Assembly (NCBI GenBank): GCA_015232455.1
Contig: JADFZQ010000012.1
Coordinates: 1-64,000, forward strand
Direction: 5' to 3'
Length of the DNA: 64,000 bases
Source of the DNA: Desulfamplus sp.
GTDB lineage: Bacteria > Desulfobacterota > Desulfobacteria > Desulfobacterales > Desulfobacteraceae
The position numbers were made by a program, and so were the translations under genes. Below, piece by piece: positions 37,717 through 46,768 of the stretch (positions are counted from its first letter, which is position 1; each line of letters starts with the position of its first letter). The notes under the pieces were generated by a model that was not told the origin of the DNA, did not search any database, and saw only the letters and a program-made list of their open reading frames with translations.

Positions 37717-38190
37717 TTATATCTTTTCTTTTATCTCATTCCAAAAATCACGAACACCTCTACGCCAGCCATCTAAAAATAGCCTGCCGTATTTACCAAT
37801 ACCATCTGTCTTTTTTTCAACAAGCTCTTCAGAAGATAAAAGATTATTAAAATAACTGCCAAGAGTATCATCTTTAGCCATCTCTAAAGCTGAAGAGAGT
37901 CCAAGTGCATAGATAAGATCATTGTAGTGGGCGTTCTTTGCCCATTGAAGCCCTTTTGCATGTCCATTTTCAGAGTAATTTACTTCAGCCTGTTTTTTTT
38001 CATTTTTTAGTCTATCTATAATCGCTGCCATATCATGGTCTTCTTGCAATCTTCTTTGGAACTCCTCTTTTTTATGTATTGCCTCTGCTAAAGCATCTTG
38101 AAACATTTTGGAGAAATTAAAAGATTGCCGCCACTCTTCCATCTTTTCATAAAGCATGTCTGGAATGCTTAAAGTTATTTTACGTGTCAT
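37717..38190 (-). CDS. Ribbon-helix-helix-like small protein
   Basis: 157 residues. The N-terminus KITLSIPDMLYEKMEEWRQSFNFSKMFQDALAEAI fits a CopG/MetJ-type ribbon-helix-helix DNA-binding fold. A charged helix follows (about 45-75), then an unrecognised C-terminal domain with GHAKGLQWAKNAHYNDLIYAL and YGRLFLDGWRRGVRDFW. TGGAG lies upstream of the ATG. No toxin gene is adjacent, so an antitoxin role is not supported. It may regulate itself or its neighbours. Confidence 0.6.
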   Translation of the reverse strand: MTRKITLSIPDMLYEKMEEWRQSFNFSKMFQDALAEAIHKKEEFQRRLQEDHDMAAIIDRLKNEKKQAEVNYSENGHAKGLQWAKNAHYNDLIYALGLSSALEMAKDDTLGSYFNNLLSSEELVEKKTDGIGKYGRLFLDGWRRGVRDFWNEIKEKI

Positions 38191-38295
38191 GTTTTTATCT
38201 CCATAACTGTTTTTTTAAGAGTATGTTATATGTCGTGTTTCTATGCTTAATCAGTAGCAATACTATTTGAGTGGTGTTAATTTAGTTAATACGTA

Positions 38296-39720
38296 TTATT
38301 TTTTTGTGGTAGTGTCAAGAGAGTTTGTAAAATCGTTAATGTCAATCCCATATTTTTTAATTCGTTTCCATACAGTTACCCTGCTTACTCCAATAGCTTC
38401 AGCAACTTTGGATTGATTACCTTTTTCTTTAATCAACGCTTGTAATAATTCGCTTTTTTCATCAATTTTTATAAACTTACCATAATTACTATTTTTGTTG
38501 CTCATATCTTTACAAACATGTTCAGATGCAGTTTTAATCTCAGTATGTAGAACCTTATCAGGCAGATGTTCAGGTGTTATAATATTGCCATGACACAGCA
38601 CAAAGGCATATTCTACCGCATTTCTAAGCTCTCTTACATTTCCAGTCCATTTATACATCATCATTCGTTTCATGGCTTCTGGTGAGAATCCCAAAATATT
38701 TTTACCAGTTTTTTTAGTATTGATATCAACAAAATGTTGAACAAGAATAGGTATATCTTCATTGCGGGCGGATAAAGGAGGGCAGTTTACAGGAAAAACA
38801 TTTATCCTAAAAAAGAGGTCTTCTCTAAATTTTTGTGATTGCATTAAAGATTCAACATCTCTGTTAGTGGCAGTAATAATACGAACATCAACATCAATAG
38901 AGCAGTTATCCCCAACTTTTTCAATTTTTTTCTCCTCAAGAACTCTTAGAAGTTTTACCTGTGTTGACATGGGAATATCTCCGATTTCATCAAGAAATAT
39001 TGAACCCCCGTGAGCTGCTTCAAATCTGCCGATACGGTTTCTGTCTGCCCCTGTGTATGCACCTTTAACATGCCCGAATAGCTCACTTTCTAATAGATTT
39101 TCGTTAAGTGCTGCACAGTTAACCTTTATAAATGGCTTGGAACTTCTAAGACCTGTCTCATGCACAGCTCTTGCAACAAGCTCTTTACCTGTTCCACTCT
39201 CTCCAAGAATCATTACAGGAGTATCTGAAGCTGCAACATTTTCAATAACCCCAAATAAAGATTGCATAACAGGACTTTTTCCAATAATTCCATGAAATCC
39301 ATCATCAAGCATATATGTTTTTTTAAGAGCCATAAGTTCGTTATTATAACGGATACTATCTGACATATCCTTTAAAGTCTCAACAGCACCAACAATATTA
39401 CCATCATCGTCATATAGGACTGTGGCACTTTTTAAAATTTGAACAGAACGGTTTTGCTTGTTTGAAATAATGCACTTTTTATCTCTCATCATACCGCGGG
39501 AAAAAAGACCGCACCATAGTTTCCCCTCCCCTTTGCCTATAATTACGCAGCCAGTGCAGTTAAGAGTTCTGCATGATTTTCCCTCAAGCTCTTTTTCAGT
39601 GTATCCAGTCATAAGTTGTGCTGTGCTGTTAGATGCGATAATTTCACCTTTGGCATTAACTATCATCACGCCGTCGTGAACAGCTTCAATTATAGTTCTC
39701 CAGTATTTTCCAATATCCAT
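38296..39720 (-). CDS. Sigma54-dependent regulator with Cys-rich PAS domain
   Basis: 474 residues. The N-terminal PAS domain (about 5-130) contains [22 protein letters not shown], a cluster of Cys that could bind a metal, Fe-S cluster or heme. The AAA+ domain (about 145-375) has [15 protein letters not shown], the sigma54-contact loop [15 protein letters not shown] (GAFTGA variant), [12 protein letters not shown] and [14 protein letters not shown]. The C-terminal Fis-type helix-turn-helix reads [25 protein letters not shown]. It is divergent from the outer-membrane/cytochrome operon at 39941, which has a sigma54 promoter, so it is very likely its activator, sensing a redox or small-molecule signal directly. 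Confidence 0.93.
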   Translation of the reverse strand: MDIGKYWRTIIEAVHDGVMIVNAKGEIIASNSTAQLMTGYTEKELEGKSCRTLNCTGCVIIGKGEGKLWCGLFSRGMMRDKKCIISNKQNRSVQILKSATVLYDDDGNIVGAVETLKDMSDSIRYNNELMALKKTYMLDDGFHGIIGKSPVMQSLFGVIENVAASDTPVMILGESGTGKELVARAVHETGLRSSKPFIKVNCAALNENLLESELFGHVKGAYTGADRNRIGRFEAAHGGSIFLDEIGDIPMSTQVKLLRVLEEKKIEKVGDNCSIDVDVRIITATNRDVESLMQSQKFREDLFFRINVFPVNCPPLSARNEDIPILVQHFVDINTKKTGKNILGFSPEAMKRMMMYKWTGNVRELRNAVEYAFVLCHGNIITPEHLPDKVLHTEIKTASEHVCKDMSNKNSNYGKFIKIDEKSELLQALIKEKGNQSKVAEAIGVSRVTVWKRIKKYGIDINDFTNSLDTTTKK

Positions 39721-39754
39721 TGTATATCCTCTGCATGTTGCGTTTTAAGTTGTA

Positions 39755-39820
39755 AACCATTAACGTCTGTTATTAACACTTAACATTAACATAAGATAAT
39801 ACAGATTAACAATATTATAT
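39755..39820 (+). promoter_or_regulatory. Cluster of ATTAACA sites, candidate activator binding region
   Basis: Between the divergent genes, TTAAC-type hexamers recur: ATTAACG (39759), ATTAACAC (39773), TTAACATTAACA (39781) and ATTAACAA (39815). They lie about 40-95 nt upstream of the -24/-12 promoter, the usual range for an upstream activating sequence. A perfect TGTTAAT-caggt-ATTAACA inverted repeat of the same half-site follows downstream at 39894-39912. Confidence 0.5.
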
Positions 39821-39853
39821 TGATAATATAATATTTACTGATGGTTATCATCA

Positions 39854-39869
39854 TGGCACATTCATTGCT
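39854..39869 (+). promoter_or_regulatory. Sigma54 (-24/-12) promoter
   Basis: TGGCACATTCATTGCT matches the RpoN consensus TGGCACg-N4-TTGCw at all but one position, with correct spacing. It points at the gene at 39941, 72 nt downstream, and lies next to a divergent sigma54 activator gene. Confidence 0.85.
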
Positions 39870-39893
39870 ATATAATTAAAAATATAGGAAAAA

Positions 39894-39912
39894 TGTTAAT
39901 CAGGTATTAACA
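39894..39912. promoter_or_regulatory. TGTTAAT/ATTAACA inverted repeat
   Basis: A perfect 7+7 inverted repeat with a 5-nt spacer, downstream of the expected sigma54 transcription start and 29 nt before the ATG at 39941. It shares its half-site with the upstream cluster and could be a repressor or auxiliary activator site. Confidence 0.5.
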
Positions 39913-39940
39913 CAAACTTAAAATCAATAAGGAGAAAAAG

Positions 39941-41821
39941 ATGGGTCTAAAACAGTGCCAAAAAACAGTGGAAAGGGGGAAAAAGGTTAAACTAAATACA
40001 ATTTTATTTATACTGCTATTTCTTTGCCAAGTTTTTGCTGGTCAGAGCGTTTATGCCTCAGATAAAGCAAATAACAAAAAACAGGAGATTACTCAGAAGA
40101 AACATATTGAAAAAGAAGATGTGCAGATGCTCAAAAAACAGCTTGAAGAGATGAGCAAAAGCATGGAGCTGCTTAAGGAGAAACTTAACACTCTTGAGCA
40201 AAATAGAGAATCAGATAAACAGGAGATAGAAAAAGAGAGGCAGGCAGAAAAACAAGATCAAGAGCAAAATAAGCAGGATAGACAAAAGGATAAAGAAGAT
40301 ATTCAATACTTAAGTAAACGTGTTGACAAAGCAGAGCTGCATACTGCAACTGACAAGCTCTCTCTTGGGTTTGAACTTCGCTCTAAAGCTGATTCTATCC
40401 ATTATGATGGAATGTTATCTGCTCCTTCTACGATGATTGGTTCTTTTTTTACACCTGTCTCACAAGGAGGATTTAATGGTGCAACTCTCAGCCAAGTTCA
40501 GCAAGGTATGCAAAACATGGCTATGGCTGGAATGATTCCAGCTTTAGAGGAGAACGATATTGACAATGATGTCATATTTACAAATAAATTTCATCTTAAT
40601 ATGGAGTCAAAACTAAACTCTAATTTAAGTTTTGCAGGAAGAATGGCTGCCTATAAAGTTTGGGGAGACTCTACAGGGGTAAAATTCAATCAAGGAAGTC
40701 TAGGAGACATTACCCTTGATGGTAACACATCATCTCTTCCACATGGAGATACGCTTCATCTTGAGAGAGCCTATTTTCTATACAGCAAATATCTAAATAG
40801 TGTCCCAATAAGTTTCTCTCTTGGCAGACGCCCGTCAACTAACGGTCCTCCTTTGGAATATGGAGAGTATGGCATGGAGGGAGGGTCTCCTTTAGCAACA
40901 ATAATTAACTGGCAGTTTGATGGTGCTTCACTCAACTTTGGACTTGAAGATGCAACTGGTATTCCGGGAGCTGCTTTTAAACTCTGTTATGGAGTAGGAT
41001 TTGAAGGAGATTGGGGAAATTCTTACTCATTGCAAGAGAGCCAATCTGAAGTTGAAGATGTAAATTTGTTTGGATTTATTGCCACCTTATTTGACAATGA
41101 CTCTTTTAGTGCAGTTCTAAATTATGCTCATGCGTGGGATATTACAGACGGCTTTACAGGGCTGACTGTTATGCCATTTATAGCATCAAAATCAGATCAG
41201 AACAAAGATGGCTCTTCTGAATATTATTTTACGCAAAACAGCGGCGGTTATATAACACGTATGGAGCCATCAACTGAAATTGGAGATTGGGACGCTGCAA
41301 CACTTCTTATGAGAAAAAATCTTTATGAAGAGACAGAAAAAGATATTGATCTATTTCTTGCTGGCTCATGGAGTAAAACTGATCCTTCAAAAATATCTGC
41401 AAATCCATTCTATGAAATGATGGGAATTGGTCTATTGAGTTCAAATGGTCAACTTGAAGGGCAAGACGGTTATAGTATCTATGCTGGTGCTATATTCCCA
41501 ATGCCTTTTGATGCAAAACTTGGACTTGAATACAACTGGGGTTCTAAGTATTGGTTTAACTTCACAGGTGCAGAAGATTCGCTTGTAGGCAGTAAACTTG
41601 CCACAAGAGGAAGTGTATATGAGGGATATTATATTCAACCAATATTTGGACAAAATTTCTTTGTAAGGTTAGGGACAAGGTTCTACGATTATAAATATAC
41701 AGGCAGTGGTAACCCACTTGGTGAACCTGTAGAAATATCAGAGGCAAATTCACTAAATGGACTATTCCCAATTGCTGATAAAGTTTGGGATAGCTATTTA
41801 GCAGCAACAATGAGGTTCTAA
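39941..41821 (+). CDS. DUF3373-type outer-membrane barrel with coiled coil
   Basis: 626 residues, with AAGGAG 8 nt before the ATG. A signal peptide ends near residue 38 (SVYASDK). A highly charged coiled coil follows (about 45-130, LKKQLEEMSKSMELLKEKLNTLEQ-like), then a large beta-barrel starting KLSLGFELRSKADSIHYDG and ending YLAATMRF. This layout matches DUF3373 proteins of Epsilon- and Deltaproteobacteria. The coiled coil may anchor the barrel to peptidoglycan or to a periplasmic partner. It is the first gene of a sigma54-controlled operon with cytochromes, so it may let an electron acceptor or its product cross the outer membrane. Confidence 0.82.
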   Translation: MGLKQCQKTVERGKKVKLNTILFILLFLCQVFAGQSVYASDKANNKKQEITQKKHIEKEDVQMLKKQLEEMSKSMELLKEKLNTLEQNRESDKQEIEKERQAEKQDQEQNKQDRQKDKEDIQYLSKRVDKAELHTATDKLSLGFELRSKADSIHYDGMLSAPSTMIGSFFTPVSQGGFNGATLSQVQQGMQNMAMAGMIPALEENDIDNDVIFTNKFHLNMESKLNSNLSFAGRMAAYKVWGDSTGVKFNQGSLGDITLDGNTSSLPHGDTLHLERAYFLYSKYLNSVPISFSLGRRPSTNGPPLEYGEYGMEGGSPLATIINWQFDGASLNFGLEDATGIPGAAFKLCYGVGFEGDWGNSYSLQESQSEVEDVNLFGFIATLFDNDSFSAVLNYAHAWDITDGFTGLTVMPFIASKSDQNKDGSSEYYFTQNSGGYITRMEPSTEIGDWDAATLLMRKNLYEETEKDIDLFLAGSWSKTDPSKISANPFYEMMGIGLLSSNGQLEGQDGYSIYAGAIFPMPFDAKLGLEYNWGSKYWFNFTGAEDSLVGSKLATRGSVYEGYYIQPIFGQNFFVRLGTRFYDYKYTGSGNPLGEPVEISEANSLNGLFPIADKVWDSYLAATMRF

Positions 41822-41863
41822 ATATTAAACTATATAACAAAATAATAAGAGGAGATTTCTAAA

Positions 41864-42226
41864 ATGGGGAAAAAAGTATTTAGTTCAAAAGTGTGGGTTT
41901 CATTTGTAGTGATGGTTGTTCTTGCATCATTTACAGCAATAACTTTTGCAGGAGAACCAACTGGAGATAAAAGAAAGGGCAAATATTCATATCGTAAGGT
42001 TTATAAAGCGTGTATGGAGCGTGGAGAAGTAGCATCAGAAAGACCATTTATAAACCCTTCAGACAAGACAATGGCACAGTGGCAGAGAGTTTTTGAGACA
42101 AAAGATTTTGCAGAGTTTAAATGCAGTGCAGAGTGGGGAAAATTAAGTGCAGAGGAGATTGAAGATATTTATTCATACCTTTATGGTGGTGCTGCTGACT
42201 CTCCATCTCCAGCAAAATGTAAATAA
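41864..42226 (+). CDS. Periplasmic cytochrome-c-like protein lacking a heme motif
   Basis: 120 residues with a signal peptide (about 1-30, ending TFAGE). The mature part has the helix pattern of a small class I cytochrome: RKVYKACMERGEV at the place of a CxxCH helix, then AEEIEDIYSYLYGGAADSP, like the C-terminal helix. CxxCH is absent; the three Cys (in KACMER, FKCSAE and AKCK) are spaced for disulfides instead. I infer a cytochrome-derived protein that has lost heme. AGAGGAGA precedes the ATG. It lies in the operon between the barrel and the octaheme cytochrome. Confidence 0.65.
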   Translation: MGKKVFSSKVWVSFVVMVVLASFTAITFAGEPTGDKRKGKYSYRKVYKACMERGEVASERPFINPSDKTMAQWQRVFETKDFAEFKCSAEWGKLSAEEIEDIYSYLYGGAADSPSPAKCK

Positions 42227-42275
42227 AAATTTCATTTTTAATACAGCCTCCTTTTAAGTAGAGTATTCAACTTGT

Positions 42276-42308
42276 AGATTTGACAACCTTTAAAAGGTTG
42301 TCAAATCT
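42276..42308. repeat. AGATTTGACAACTT palindrome, copy 5
   Basis: AGATTTGACAACCTTTAAA with AGGTTGTCAAATCT. The compensating change (CC opposite GG) keeps the stem paired. It lies inside the putative operon, between two genes. Confidence 0.75.
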
Positions 42309-42365
42309 GTGGCTTTGGTAAAAGCTAAACCATAAAACTTAACTAATAGATATGGAGCGTTGAGC

Positions 42366-44093
42366 ATGGAAAACCGTAAAATCTCAAATAAGCTATCCAT
42401 TTTAAATCAATTGATAATAGTAATGCTCTTTTCTTTATTTTATTTAGGTGTTGCTGATGCTATTTATGCTTCCACAGAGACACAAGGTAAAAACATAGCT
42501 GCTCAAGATACTAATAGAGAAGATGCACCGGGTAGAAAATTTGCAAAGCAGGCAGTAAAAAGAGAACATAGGTGGATTACAACAGATCACTCAAAACATG
42601 AAGCACTTAAAAAAGATTTCATGTCAGGTTATGAGATAACAAAGGCTTGTCTATCATGCCACTCTGAAGCATCATCGCAGTTTCATAAAACAATCCACTG
42701 GACATGGCTTGCCTCTGAAAATGGAGGAAATTTAGACAATAAAAATATCAGCACTCAAGATAACAAAAAAGATCGCAGATATGGAAAAGCAGGTTATTCA
42801 GTAAATAATTTTTGTATATCAAGCAACAACATGCAAGATAAGGCGTGCCTAAGCTGCCACACGGGCTGGAATGGAAAAAATGGAGAGGTAAACTGCTTAA
42901 AATGTCATGGTATGTCAACATTCAACTATAAAGAGGCTTTTGAAGATATAAAAGCATTTGCAGCAGAAACTGATGACCCAGAAAGTAAAGAGATTATGAA
43001 AGAGATTCAGGCAGAAGTTAAAGAGGCTGTAGGAAAAATAGGGCTGCCTCAGCGAAACAATTGCGGCGAATGCCATTTCAAAGGTGGTGGAGGTGATGGT
43101 GTAAAACATGGAGATTTAGATACATCTCTTATAAAACCAAATAGAAACCTTGATGTCCACATGGGAGTTGACGGCAAAAATTTTACCTGCACCCGTTGCC
43201 ACACAACCACTAATCATAATATTGCTGGCAGAATTTATACAAACCCCGCTGTTGAGATTAACAAAAGCCTTCTTGAAGATGATCTTGCACCAAAAATCAC
43301 CTGTGTATCATGCCACAGCGAAACACCGCATAAAACAGCTTCTAAAATGAATGATCACACTAATAAAGTTGCATGTCAATCATGCCATATACCTGAATTT
43401 GCAAGAGTCAATCCAACTAAAATGAGTTGGGATTGGTCAAAAGCTGGAAAAGTTAAAGATGGCAAACCTTATAGTATTGTTGGTGATTTAGGTAAAGATA
43501 CTTATTTGTCTATCAAAGGAGAGATGATCTGGGAGAAAAATGTAAAACCTAAATATTTCTGGTCAAATGGTTCGCAAACCAGCACAACTGCTGTAGATGT
43601 TATTGATCCGTCAACTGTTGTAAAGGTGAGCCAGCCGGTTGGAGATATGAATGATCCCAATTCCCGCATATTTCCGTTTAAGCTGCATAAAGGTAAACAG
43701 CCTTATGACAAGGTACACAAAACACTTCTTGCTCCACTTCTTTCAGGAGAAAAAGGTTATTGGACTACACTTAATTGGGACGAATCAATTAAGATTGGAA
43801 ATGAAATGGTTGGATTGCCATTTTCAGGTGAATATGATTTTGTTGAGACAACTTATGTATTTCCAATTACCCACATGGTTGCACCAAAAGAGAAAGCCCT
43901 TAAGTGTGTAGAGTGTCATATTAATAATAGCGGACGACTTGAGGAACTTACAGGATTTTATATGCCGGGAAGAGATAAAGCATCAATTATTGACTCTTTT
44001 GGCTGGCTTGCTGTTTTGGCTTCTTTGGCAGGTGTAACTCTCCATGGATTAGGAAGATTTTTCACTCGAAACGGAAATGGTAAAGATAAATAG
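42366..44093 (+). CDS. Octaheme c-type cytochrome, tetrathionate-reductase family
   Basis: 575 residues from the ATG at 42366, which sits 8 nt after TGGAG; the TTG at 42360 is too close to it. A signal peptide or anchor is at 10-38. Eight CxxCH motifs occur at about residues 94, 161, 177, 232, 274, 312, 336 and 513. The block GKAGYSVNNFCISSNN before heme 2 and the spacing match the octaheme tetrathionate reductase (OTR) family, which can reduce tetrathionate, nitrite and hydroxylamine in vitro. A C-terminal helix (FGWLAVLASLAGVTLHGLGRFF) anchors it to the inner membrane. The next gene supplies a b-type cytochrome, so together they likely form a quinol-linked reductase or oxidase. Confidence 0.9.
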   Translation: MENRKISNKLSILNQLIIVMLFSLFYLGVADAIYASTETQGKNIAAQDTNREDAPGRKFAKQAVKREHRWITTDHSKHEALKKDFMSGYEITKACLSCHSEASSQFHKTIHWTWLASENGGNLDNKNISTQDNKKDRRYGKAGYSVNNFCISSNNMQDKACLSCHTGWNGKNGEVNCLKCHGMSTFNYKEAFEDIKAFAAETDDPESKEIMKEIQAEVKEAVGKIGLPQRNNCGECHFKGGGGDGVKHGDLDTSLIKPNRNLDVHMGVDGKNFTCTRCHTTTNHNIAGRIYTNPAVEINKSLLEDDLAPKITCVSCHSETPHKTASKMNDHTNKVACQSCHIPEFARVNPTKMSWDWSKAGKVKDGKPYSIVGDLGKDTYLSIKGEMIWEKNVKPKYFWSNGSQTSTTAVDVIDPSTVVKVSQPVGDMNDPNSRIFPFKLHKGKQPYDKVHKTLLAPLLSGEKGYWTTLNWDESIKIGNEMVGLPFSGEYDFVETTYVFPITHMVAPKEKALKCVECHINNSGRLEELTGFYMPGRDKASIIDSFGWLAVLASLAGVTLHGLGRFFTRNGNGKDK

Positions 44094-44138
44094 AATCTTG
44101 CTAAAAACCAACCAATCAAAAAGGAGCTTTAAGATACT

Positions 44139-44801
44139 ATGAGCGATAATAAAATAATCAAAATATATCTTTATACAAAGTTTGAGCGATTCTGGCACTG
44201 GCTTCAAGCAGCAATGATCATCATTTTGCTTATCACAGGTATTGAGATTCACGGAGCATTTACGCTTCTTGGATATGAAACGGCTGTAGAGGTTCACAAT
44301 TTCATAGGTCTTTCTTGGCTTATACTATTTGCGTTTTTTGTCTTCTGGTTATTTACTACTGGAGAGTGGCGTCAATATATTCCAACAACAAAAAAGCTGT
44401 TTTCTGTGATTGTATATTACTCTGTTGGAATTTTTCAAGGTAAGCCGCATCCTGTGCAAAAATCACCAGGAGCTAAACATAACCCGCTACAGAGGCTTAC
44501 ATACCTTGCACTTTCAGCAATGCTGCTTCCGATTCAGATGACAACAGGGGTTCTTTATTACACATGGAATCTATGGGGAGGTGCGGCTATCCCGCTTTTA
44601 TCTGCAATGCCTCTGCTCTTTGTTGCTATTTTACATACTTTAGTTGCATTTATGCTTTTATCATTTTTGATAGTTCATGTTTATATGACTACAACAGGAC
44701 ATTCACTTTTCAGCCATATATCTGGCATGATTACTGGTTGGGAAGAGATTTACGAAACTACTAAAGTGCAAGAGTGGGAATTGCCAGCTCGACATAAGTA
44801 A
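44139..44801 (+). CDS. Membrane b-type cytochrome (HydC/thiosulfate-reductase-like)
   Basis: 220 residues with four to five transmembrane helices. Candidate heme-ligand His residues are in FERFWHWLQAAMI, VEVHNFIGLSW, ILHTLVAFMLL and SFLIVHVYMTTTGHS. This fits the cytochrome b subunits of hydrogenases, formate dehydrogenases and PhsC-type reductases, which exchange electrons with quinone. AAAGGAGC lies about 9 nt upstream. It is the last gene before a strong terminator and almost certainly partners the octaheme cytochrome just upstream. Confidence 0.9.
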   Translation: MSDNKIIKIYLYTKFERFWHWLQAAMIIILLITGIEIHGAFTLLGYETAVEVHNFIGLSWLILFAFFVFWLFTTGEWRQYIPTTKKLFSVIVYYSVGIFQGKPHPVQKSPGAKHNPLQRLTYLALSAMLLPIQMTTGVLYYTWNLWGGAAIPLLSAMPLLFVAILHTLVAFMLLSFLIVHVYMTTTGHSLFSHISGMITGWEEIYETTKVQEWELPARHK

Positions 44802-44840
44802 AACATTGGTGGCAATTATAATTTTTATAGCTAATCGATA

Positions 44841-44884
44841 AAAATGGGAATTATTGCAATAAAAAGCAATAGTTCCCATTTTTT
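44841..44884 (+). terminator. Rho-independent terminator of the cytochrome operon
   Basis: AAAATGGGAA and TTCCCATTTT pair, extended by TTGC/GCAA inside, and are followed by a T-run. It sits 40 nt after the cytochrome b stop. Confidence 0.85.
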
Positions 44885-45045
44885 GTCTCAAAACAGCTAA
44901 ATTTTCGGATGAATCATGTTTCATTTAATCTTGAGTTATAGTATATAACGACCTTAAATTTTTCATAGATGTTATAGAAAATTAGATTGTTTGGAAATTT
45001 CTATGAGAAAAATTTTAAGAATCTAAAATAGCTACGGTGGTATTG

Positions 45046-45837
45046 ATGATAATAAAAAGTGTTGAAAATTTTGGCTTTTGGACAATCCAACAAATTGAAA
45101 GCGTTGGCAGAATCTTTATTTTTCTGTTTATCGGGCTTTTTCATATTTTTACTTTTCCTTTTCAGATATTCAAAATTATTGAACACACATGGTTTATTGG
45201 CACTAAATCAATGGTTGTCATTATGTTGACGGGTATCTTTACAGGAATGGTGTTGGGTCTTCAGGGATACTACACCCTTATAAAATTTGGTTCTGAAGGA
45301 ATGCTTGGTTCGGCTGTTGCTTTGACTCTGATTCGTGAGCTTGGTCCTGTTCTCACAGCAATAATGATTACAGCAAGAGCGGGTTCCGCAATGGCTGCTG
45401 AGATTGGAGTTATGCGGATTTCAGAACAAATAGATGCGCTTGAGACTATGAACATCAATCCAGTTAGATTTATATTCAGCCCAAGAATTGTGGCATCTAT
45501 AATAAGTTTCCCTCTTCTGACAGCATTGTTTGATGTGATAGGTATTTTAGGAGGTTATGTTACTGGCTCTCTTATGCTTGGGATTAATGGTGGAATTTAT
45601 ATTTATAGAGTAAATGACAGTGTTATTATGGCTGACGTTATTGGAGGATTTGTAAAATCTCTTGTATTTGCAGTTGTGGTTACAACAATATGCTGTTCTC
45701 AAGGATATTTTACCCATCTTCAGACAAAAGGCGGGTTTGGTGCAAAAGGAGTAAGTTTTTCAACTACTACTGCTGTTGTAAACTCCTGTGTTATGATTTT
45801 AGTATTTGATTATGTAATAACTTATCTTCTTTTATAG
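45046..45837 (+). CDS. mlaE: MlaE-type phospholipid ABC transporter permease
   Basis: 263 residues from the ATG at 45046; GTG at 45037 is an alternative. Five to six membrane helices. The family signature is clear: GLQGYYTLIKFGSEGMLGSAVALTLIRELGPVLTAIMITARAGSAMAAEIGVM and EQIDALETMNINPVRFI. It forms the inner-membrane permease of the Mla system, which moves phospholipids between the outer and inner membranes. It is first of mlaE-F-D-C-A; no MlaB-like STAS gene is present. Confidence 0.94.
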   Translation: MIIKSVENFGFWTIQQIESVGRIFIFLFIGLFHIFTFPFQIFKIIEHTWFIGTKSMVVIMLTGIFTGMVLGLQGYYTLIKFGSEGMLGSAVALTLIRELGPVLTAIMITARAGSAMAAEIGVMRISEQIDALETMNINPVRFIFSPRIVASIISFPLLTALFDVIGILGGYVTGSLMLGINGGIYIYRVNDSVIMADVIGGFVKSLVFAVVVTTICCSQGYFTHLQTKGGFGAKGVSFSTTTAVVNSCVMILVFDYVITYLLL

Positions 45838-45961
45838 AATCTCCTCTCTCAATTCATAAAAGATTTTGATGCTATTTTTTGATATGACAGTATATAGTGT
45901 AAATTTTAAAAAAGATAAGTTTAAATTAGAAAAAGCTAATAAAAAAGATAAATAGATACTT

Positions 45962-46714
45962 ATGAAAGCACCTTTAATTGAATTTATAGATGTTAGAAAA
46001 AGTTTTGGAAGCAACCACGTTATGCAGGGAGTAAATCTCTCCATATATGAAGATGAAATAACAGTTATCATTGGTAAGAGTGGTTCAGGAAAAAGCGTGC
46101 TTTTAAAGCATATTATAGGGCTTATGCACCATGATTCAGGAAAAGTAATATTTAAAGGAGAAGAGATCTCTTCTATGTCTGGAAAGAGGAAAGAAGAGTT
46201 TAAACGCAATTTTAGCTACATGTTTCAAGAGAATGCACTCTTTGACTCTATGAACATTTATGAAAATATTGCTTTGCCTTTGGCTGAAACTTCCCGTTTT
46301 TCCAAGCAAGAGATAAAAAAGAAAGTTGAGATGAGAATGGAGCAGCTTGAGATTCAAGGTACATCAAACAAATATCCAGCCCAACTTTCAGGAGGTATGA
46401 AAAAAAGGGTCGCCCTTGCAAGAGCTTTAGTAACTGAACCATCAATTGTTCTTTTTGACGAACCAACAACTGGGCTTGATCCTGTAAGAAAAAATGGTGT
46501 TCACGCAATGATTAAGTCATATCAGCAGATGTTTGGATTTACAGCGGTAATTGTAAGCCATGAGATACCAGATATATTTCAGATAGCTCAAAGAGTTGGT
46601 ATGATTGAAAAAGGAAAAATAATATTTCAAGGCTCTGCTGAGGAAATAATGAAATCTGATTTAAGTGAAGTAAGCAAATTTATTAATGGCAGCGGAGATT
46701 TTATGGAGTATTAA
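45962..46714 (+). CDS. mlaF: MlaF-type ABC transporter ATPase
   Basis: 250 residues. Walker A GKSGSGKSVLLKHI (about 38-51), Q-loop FQENALFDSM, signature LSGGMKKRVALARAL and Walker B IVLFDEPTTGLDP, followed by the switch His in VIVSHEIPD. It drives the MlaE permease by ATP hydrolysis. The gap of 124 nt to mlaE contains no ORF. Confidence 0.95.
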   Translation: MKAPLIEFIDVRKSFGSNHVMQGVNLSIYEDEITVIIGKSGSGKSVLLKHIIGLMHHDSGKVIFKGEEISSMSGKRKEEFKRNFSYMFQENALFDSMNIYENIALPLAETSRFSKQEIKKKVEMRMEQLEIQGTSNKYPAQLSGGMKKRVALARALVTEPSIVLFDEPTTGLDPVRKNGVHAMIKSYQQMFGFTAVIVSHEIPDIFQIAQRVGMIEKGKIIFQGSAEEIMKSDLSEVSKFINGSGDFMEY

Positions 46715-46768
46715 TACAGTTTAGGTTGCTAATCAAAATAGAACTTAAAATATTTAGGAAAAAATAAT

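Noticed and set aside
38191..38295. Toxin partner for the RHH-like protein
   Set aside because: No second small gene lies on either side, so a toxin-antitoxin pair is not supported.
45832..46209. 125-codon minus-strand reading frame at the mlaE-mlaF junction
   Set aside because: It mostly mirrors mlaF and shows no family features.
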